11,948 nucleotides of DNA, from assembly GCA_018260275.1 (NCBI GenBank), contig JAGLBK010000072.1, forward strand, positions 1 through 11,948, in the 5' to 3' direction. The translations under genes and the position numbers were made by a program. How positions within the stretch are numbered: the stretch's first letter is position 1; the number at the start of each line of letters is the position of its first letter. Source of the stretch: Deinococcus sp. Lineage in GTDB: Bacteria > Deinococcota > Deinococci > Deinococcales > Deinococcaceae. Under the pieces are notes generated by a model. The model was given only the letters and a program-made list of their open reading frames with translations, had not been told where the DNA came from and did not search any database. This document shows positions 8,604 through 11,948 of the stretch, piece by piece.

Positions 8604-8720
8604 CATTGTGCAAAGGAGTAAAGCCTCCCTGCGCTGCTTGCTCGGCTGTTCAGGCACGCTAAACAGGGCGATGGGCGAACCCAGAGCAGGGCCGGGGACA
8701 ACTTGCCTTGAGTCCGCGCC

Positions 8721-8726
8721 TACACT
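8721..8726 (+). promoter_or_regulatory. Candidate -10 box of the copper operon
   Basis: TACACT is the best -10 match in the 231-bp gap between the LacI gene and the copper chaperone gene. At 17 bp upstream the -35 position holds only ACAACT, a weak match. If used, the leader would be about 75 nt and would include the hairpin and T-run at 8736-8759. Confidence 0.3.
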
Positions 8727-8735
8727 ACCGGCAAC

Positions 8736-8759
8736 CGGGCGCGGAACTGGCCCGTTTTT
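8736..8759 (+). terminator. Terminator-like hairpin in the copper operon leader
   Basis: CGGGC (8736-8740) and GCCCG (8750-8754) form a 5-bp all-GC stem with a 9-nt loop, followed at once by five T residues. It points along the + strand, yet there is no upstream + strand gene for it to terminate, since the LacI gene runs the other way. It may attenuate the operon or stop stray transcription. The stem is short, so the call is tentative. Confidence 0.4.
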
Positions 8760-8808
8760 CCCGCCCCTGTTTTCTGCCCAATTGTCTTTTTTTCCCGAGG
8801 TCGCCTGT

Positions 8809-9342
8809 ATGTTAAAAAATCTTTCACCCACGGTCTTTGCGCTGGCGCTCTCGGGGCTCTCGACTCTGGTGGCCTGGCCCGCGATGGCCCAGAACCACAC
8901 GATGCCCCAGAACCACAACATGAGTAGCCACACCATGCCAATGCCTACCCAGACGGCTAAAGCTGGTGTCAAGGCCGCTCTGCCCCTGAGCGTGCAAAGC
9001 GCCGTGATCGTGGCGGTGCCGCCGAGCATCAAGGAAACCAGCGCCTTCATGACCCTGAAAAACACTTCCGGGCAGGCCGTCACGCTGAGCGGGGCCACGG
9101 CCACGTTCGCGGGCCACACTATGCTGATGCATACCCTCAAGACGCAAAACATGTCCGGCATGGTGGCGGCCCTGGCGCTGGTGGTGCCCGCACATGGCAC
9201 GCTGAGCCTCAAAAGCGACGGCGACCATGTCATGCTCATGGCTCTGAAACGTCCCCTGAAGGCGGGCGAGGTGCTGCCCATCGTCTTGCAGGCCGCCGAT
9301 GGCCGTGTAGTGACCGTCAAAGCCACGGTCAAGAAGCCCTGA
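8809..9342 (+). CDS. PCu(A)C-family periplasmic copper chaperone
   Basis: A 177-residue exported protein of the PCu(A)C family, whose members carry Cu(I) in the periplasm for the CuA site of cytochrome oxidase; the family prototype is from D. radiodurans. The ATG at 8809 has GAGG 8 nt upstream. Residues 1-27 are a signal peptide ending AMA before Gln28. Residues 28-48 form a Met/His-rich linker (three His, four Met). The copper domain shows GHTMLMH (102-108), then Met118, 21 residues, His140-Val-Met142. The second half matches the family motif M-X21-H-X-M exactly; the first ligand could be His103 or His108, whose spacing to Met118 differs slightly from the published H(M)X10M pattern. VPAHG and KRPLKAGE are further family landmarks. 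It is the first gene of an operon; the next start lies 1 nt after its stop. Confidence 0.92.
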   Translation: MLKNLSPTVFALALSGLSTLVAWPAMAQNHTMPQNHNMSSHTMPMPTQTAKAGVKAALPLSVQSAVIVAVPPSIKETSAFMTLKNTSGQAVTLSGATATFAGHTMLMHTLKTQNMSGMVAALALVVPAHGTLSLKSDGDHVMLMALKRPLKAGEVLPIVLQAADGRVVTVKATVKKP

Positions 9343-9343
9343 G

Positions 9344-10030
9344 ATGACGGACCTTCCCGCCCAGGAAACGCTGACCCCGCCAGAGCAGGGGCAGGCCGCG
9401 CCGCCGGTTCGCCCCTGGTACGTGTCGGCGGTGTTGGCCCTGTGCGCCGTGACCCTGCTGCTGGGCGGGGTCTGGATGTTCACGCGCTCCAAGAGCCCTT
9501 ACCCGTTTTTCGGTACGTCCTACGACCCTCCTGCGGCGGCGGCCAGTTTCAGCGGCACCGACGACCTGGGAAAGCCATTTACGTTTGCCCCCGACGGCAA
9601 AACCACCACGGCGCTCTTTTTCGGGTTCACCCACTGCGCCAACATCTGCCCGGTCAGTCTGGCGTACCTGACCAAGGTGCGTAACCTGCTTCCGGCCAGT
9701 GAGCGGCCAAACTTCCGGGTGCTGTTCGTCAGCGTGGACCCGGCCCGCGATACGGCCAGCCGCATGCACGATTACGTCACTTATTTTGGGCAGGCGACGG
9801 GTGTGGTGGTGCCGGGCGACCAGCTGAGCGGGGTGGCGCAGGCTTACGGCGTGGGCTACCAGAAGTCCGACATCAAGGGGCCGGACGAGTACCAGATCAG
9901 CCATACCACGGCGACCTACCTGATCGACCCGGCGGGCAAACTGCGGGCGCTGTGGGACTATACCCAGCTGCCGCAGGTGCAGCGCGTGGCGCAGGACGTG
10001 CAGTACGTCGCGGAGCATCCTACCCGATGA
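9344..10030 (+). CDS. sco: SCO1/SenC family copper-binding protein
   Basis: A 228-residue membrane-anchored thioredoxin-fold protein. Sco proteins receive Cu from, or reduce thiols alongside, PCu(A)C to build the CuA centre of cytochrome oxidase subunit II. Residues 1-24 are a Pro/Gln-rich cytoplasmic tail, 25-46 a transmembrane helix, and the rest should be periplasmic. Seen: FGFTHCANICP with the copper-binding Cys98 and Cys102 (CxxxC), SVDPARDT (130-137), and His187 in QISHTTATYLID, the third copper ligand. All three ligands are present, so a copper-binding role is likely. The ATG is 1 nt after the chaperone stop (TGAGATG), which suggests translational coupling. I see no separate promoter. 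Confidence 0.95.
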   Translation: MTDLPAQETLTPPEQGQAAPPVRPWYVSAVLALCAVTLLLGGVWMFTRSKSPYPFFGTSYDPPAAAASFSGTDDLGKPFTFAPDGKTTTALFFGFTHCANICPVSLAYLTKVRNLLPASERPNFRVLFVSVDPARDTASRMHDYVTYFGQATGVVVPGDQLSGVAQAYGVGYQKSDIKGPDEYQISHTTATYLIDPAGKLRALWDYTQLPQVQRVAQDVQYVAEHPTR

Positions 10031-10066
10031 GCGTAACTCGATGAAGGTGACCCAATGACTGCGTCC
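10025..10066 (+). repeat. Degenerate 14-bp tandem repeat at the sco-ctaG junction
   Basis: CGATGAGCGTAACT (10025), CGATGAAGGTGACC (10039) and the more decayed CAATGACTGCGTCC (10053) follow each other without gaps. The first two agree at 10 of 14 bases. Each unit contains ATGA. The first overlaps the sco stop and the third contains the ctaG start. The second supplies the AAGGTGA ribosome-binding site. Confidence 0.5.
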
Positions 10067-10870
10067 GGCGGTATCAACCTGAATCCGGGGCTGCTTGACC
10101 TGCTGACCTTTCGCCCGGACTGGCCGATGCTGGTAGCCCTGCTGCTGGTGGGCGGCGTCTATTTCTGGCAGTACGCCGCCGCGCACAACCGCAACTGGTG
10201 GCCCGCCTGGAAGGTCGCCCTGTTCAGTCTTGGCCTGCTGCTGTGGTTTTTGACAACCCAGAGCCAGAGCAATTCGCTCACCGGGCAAAGCATGGCGCTG
10301 TACATGGCCCGCTTAATGATGCTGGCCGAGGTCGTGCCGCCGCTGCTGGTGCTGGGGCTACCGCAAATCCGCCTGGATTCACGGCGTGGCCTGGGGCAGC
10401 TTCTAGGGCTGCTGCTTGACCCGTGGGTGGCGCTGGCGGTGTGGGCCGCCGTCATTATCTTCTGGAATATTCCGGCGGGGTTCAATGCCAGCGTGGTGAC
10501 CAACAGCGCCGCGCAGCTGCTTCCGGCCCTGTATCTCATCAGCAGCCTGATGGTCTGGGGGGTCATTCTGCGGCCTCTTCCCGGTGTGCAGCCCGCTCAC
10601 GTTGGTTCACGCGGCTGGTTCGGCCTGCTGGCCGCCGTGCCCATGATGACGGTGGCGGCCATCTGGCTCTATACCCCGCGTGTGCTGTACACGCCTTACG
10701 TCAGTGCGCTGTGCCTGTGGAACCTCAGCCCGCTCCAGAACCAGCAGTACGCGGGCTGGATCATGATGGTGGCGGGCCTGCCGAGCCTGTTTCTGGCCTT
10801 CGGGCAGCTGATGCTGTGGCTGATCAAACTGGCCGACGGCGACTCGCTGCCCAAGCCGCCCCGGAGCTGA
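10055..10870 (+). CDS. ctaG: CtaG-like cytochrome oxidase assembly membrane protein
   Basis: A 271-residue integral membrane protein with about seven hydrophobic helices, roughly at 23-40, 51-67, 81-102, 119-137, 152-174, 188-206 and 234-257. It resembles the caa3-type CtaG family, linked in Bacillus to assembly of the oxidase; landmarks are VVPPLLVLGLPQ (93-104) and QNQQYAGWIMMVAGLPS (228-244). It is unrelated to the Cox11 protein that shares the ctaG name. Family members I recall carry histidines near the third and fifth helices and an Asp in the DQQ motif; here those places hold other residues (LMMLAEVV, VVTNSAAQ, NQQ), and only His44 and His182 occur in the whole protein. The ATG at 10055 follows AAGGTGA by 4 nt and lies 24 nt after sco, as the third gene of the operon. 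Confidence 0.82.
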   Translation: MTASGGINLNPGLLDLLTFRPDWPMLVALLLVGGVYFWQYAAAHNRNWWPAWKVALFSLGLLLWFLTTQSQSNSLTGQSMALYMARLMMLAEVVPPLLVLGLPQIRLDSRRGLGQLLGLLLDPWVALAVWAAVIIFWNIPAGFNASVVTNSAAQLLPALYLISSLMVWGVILRPLPGVQPAHVGSRGWFGLLAAVPMMTVAAIWLYTPRVLYTPYVSALCLWNLSPLQNQQYAGWIMMVAGLPSLFLAFGQLMLWLIKLADGDSLPKPPRS

Positions 10871-10894
10871 GGCTGCCGCCGGGCTGGGCGGGTC

Positions 10895-10916
10895 GCTTCA
10901 GTAGAGAAGCTTGATT
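10895..10916 (+). terminator. Weak candidate terminator after ctaG
   Basis: GCTTC (10895-10899) and GAAGC (10906-10910) form a 5-bp stem with a 6-nt loop, followed by TTGATT. It is the only hairpin in the 50-bp gap between the convergent ctaG and the next minus-strand gene. The stem is short and the T-run is interrupted. Confidence 0.3.
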
Positions 10917-10920
10917 GCGC

Positions 10921-11514
10921 TTACGTCAGGGAAGTGGCCGTTCTGCGCCGCCGCAGGTGAAAGCCCAGCCCCAGCAGAGGCGCGACGGGCAGCACCAGCC
11001 ACAGGGGAAAATAGGGCCGGTTCTGGTCGATCTGTATGGACATCCAGCCTTCTCCCTTCAACATGTTGCCTGCCCGACTCTGTTGCCCCGGCGCTGCCTT
11101 GACCGACGCATTGCTGACGACCATCCTGCCGCCTGGCCGCGCGGCACCGGGAAAAAGCACTACGTTTTGAAGCTGCATTTTGCCACCTGGCCGGTCGAAG
11201 TCCATCCGGGTCACCAGCATGACCGGGGCACTCATGATCGCCAGTGATACCACCGCGCCCAGTAAAGGCGCACCCACCGCCCGCAGCGGCGTCGAAGTCC
11301 AGTCGCGCCCCCACAGCGCCAGGAGCAACAGCCCGAGCAGCAGCGTTCCGAGCAGCAGGCCCGGATGTTCCGAAACCGTCACCCCGATTCTGGGCGGAGT
11401 GATCGCCTGTACCCAGCGGGTATAAATTGACAGCCCGGCCAGGACCGCCAGCAGGGCGACCAGGGCTGGGCCATCGAGGGGCACCGCTCTGCGGACAGCA
11501 CGCACTGTAGTCAT
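10921..11514 (-). CDS. Four-helix membrane protein of unknown function
   Basis: A 197-residue protein with hydrophobic helices at about 13-33, 52-69, 80-102 and 169-187. Between the third and fourth helices, residues 103-168 form a polar domain (containing FDRPGGKMQLQNV and GWMSIQIDQNRPYFP) rich in Gly, Asn and Ser, likely extracytoplasmic and beta-rich. The C-terminus is a basic tail with HLRRRR, likely cytoplasmic by the positive-inside rule. I do not recognise the family. The ATG at 11514 lies 9 nt behind the rarA stop, so it is probably transcribed with rarA. TAAACT (11526-11521 on this strand), which includes the rarA stop codon, could also be a -10 box for a leaderless start 6 nt later. 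It converges on ctaG. A role with oxidase assembly is possible only from adjacency. Confidence 0.82.
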   Translation of the reverse strand: MTTVRAVRRAVPLDGPALVALLAVLAGLSIYTRWVQAITPPRIGVTVSEHPGLLLGTLLLGLLLLALWGRDWTSTPLRAVGAPLLGAVVSLAIMSAPVMLVTRMDFDRPGGKMQLQNVVLFPGAARPGGRMVVSNASVKAAPGQQSRAGNMLKGEGWMSIQIDQNRPYFPLWLVLPVAPLLGLGFHLRRRRTATSLT

Positions 11515-11523
11515 TCTTACAGT

Positions 11524-11948
11524 TTAGCTGGGCAAAGTGTCGTCCGGGTCCGGTAAGCCTGCGCCGTGCGCTTCCTGCAACTTGCGCCAACGTGCCTCGA
11601 CCCGCGCTTCCCAGCCCTCGCCTGTGGGATGGTACAGGCCCAATTCGACACCTTCCGGCAGGTAATGCTGGGCGAACGATCCGGCGGGGTCGTCGAAGTA
11701 GTAGGCGTAGCCCTGCCCGTACCCCTGCTGGCGCATCAGGGCGGTGGGGGCGTTACGCAGGTGAACGGGAACGGGCAGCATTTCGCTGTCGCGCACGGCG
11801 TTCAGGGCGTTTTTCCAGGCCACGTATACGCTGTTGCTTTTGGGGGCCAGCGCCAGGTAAACCACCGCCTGCGCCAGCGCCAGGTCGCCTTCCGGGCTGC
11901 CCAGAAATTCCGCCGTGTCGCGGGCGGCGATGCACAGCCGCAGCGCTT
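11524..11948 (-). CDS. rarA: Replication-associated recombination protein A, 3' part
   Basis: The open frame runs from the window edge to a TAA at 11524-11526, giving the last 141 residues of RarA (MgsA), an AAA+ ATPase related to the clamp loader and RuvB that acts at stalled replication forks. The N-terminal ATPase domain, with Walker motifs, lies beyond the window. Seen is the C-terminal tetramerisation region: FLGSPEGDLALAQAVVYLAL, then PKSNSVYVAWKNA, LPVPVHLRNAPTALM and GYGQGYAYYFDDP, all hallmark segments of the family, then HYLPEGVELGLYHPTGEGWE and a basic helix ending the protein. An apparent GTG start at 11865 is internal: the frame stays open and family-like upstream of it. The next gene follows after 9 nt, so an operon is likely. 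Confidence 0.95.
   Translation of the reverse strand, partial: ALRLCIAARDTAEFLGSPEGDLALAQAVVYLALAPKSNSVYVAWKNALNAVRDSEMLPVPVHLRNAPTALMRQQGYGQGYAYYFDDPAGSFAQHYLPEGVELGLYHPTGEGWEARVEARWRKLQEAHGAGLPDPDDTLPS

Noticed and set aside
8728..8738. CCGG-CAA-CCGG mini-hairpin as an antiterminator for the 8736-8759 hairpin
   Set aside because: The 4-bp stem would lie partly upstream of the transcription start predicted from the -10 at 8721-8726, so it would not be in the RNA.
8571..9332. Minus-strand open frame of 253 codons over the copper chaperone gene
   Set aside because: It is opposite a gene with a signal peptide and copper-ligand motif, and overlaps the LacI gene start; no independent support.

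Overview
The window reads as an ordinary chromosomal segment of a Deinococcus-like bacterium. The genus is inferred from four things: a GSI and a GSIII glutamine synthetase side by side, a copper chaperone of the PCu(A)C family (first described structurally from D. radiodurans), an RNHCP-domain protein, and several start codons only 6-8 nt behind a TANNNT -10 box, as expected for the leaderless mRNAs common in this genus. Base composition is GC-rich in genes and more AT-rich in the intergenic gaps. I saw no transposase, integrase, CRISPR array, rRNA or tRNA.

Layout. From the left: murA (+, cell-wall precursor synthesis), convergent with a small RNHCP zinc-ribbon-like protein (-). Next come a hairpin terminator and a 15-bp inverted repeat that runs into the stop codon of glnA (-, GSI). 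A control region of about 330 bp separates glnA from the divergent glnN (+, GSIII). glnN ends in a degenerate 17-bp tandem repeat that puts stops in all three frames, followed by a clear intrinsic terminator. Then come a small membrane-anchored protein of unknown function (+) and an AAC(3)-family acetyltransferase-like gene (+), which meets a LacI-family regulator (-) tail to tail. Divergent from the regulator is a three-gene + strand operon for cytochrome oxidase copper-centre assembly: PCu(A)C chaperone, Sco/SenC, and a CtaG-like membrane protein. The right end holds, on the minus strand, a four-helix membrane protein of unknown function behind the 3' part of rarA, which runs off the window edge.

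How the genes work together. The two glutamine synthetases share one intergenic region and are the ammonium-assimilation core. The chaperone and Sco are expected to deliver copper to the CuA site in the periplasm; CtaG-like proteins are linked to the CuB site in the membrane. The LacI regulator has no obvious target here other than its own promoter region.

I found no clearly new multi-gene system. The best leads are small-scale: structured leaders and repeats around the glutamine synthetase genes, degenerate tandem repeats at two gene ends, a CtaG-like protein apparently without the family's histidines, a Met/His-rich linker on the copper chaperone, and a terminator-like hairpin in front of the copper operon.
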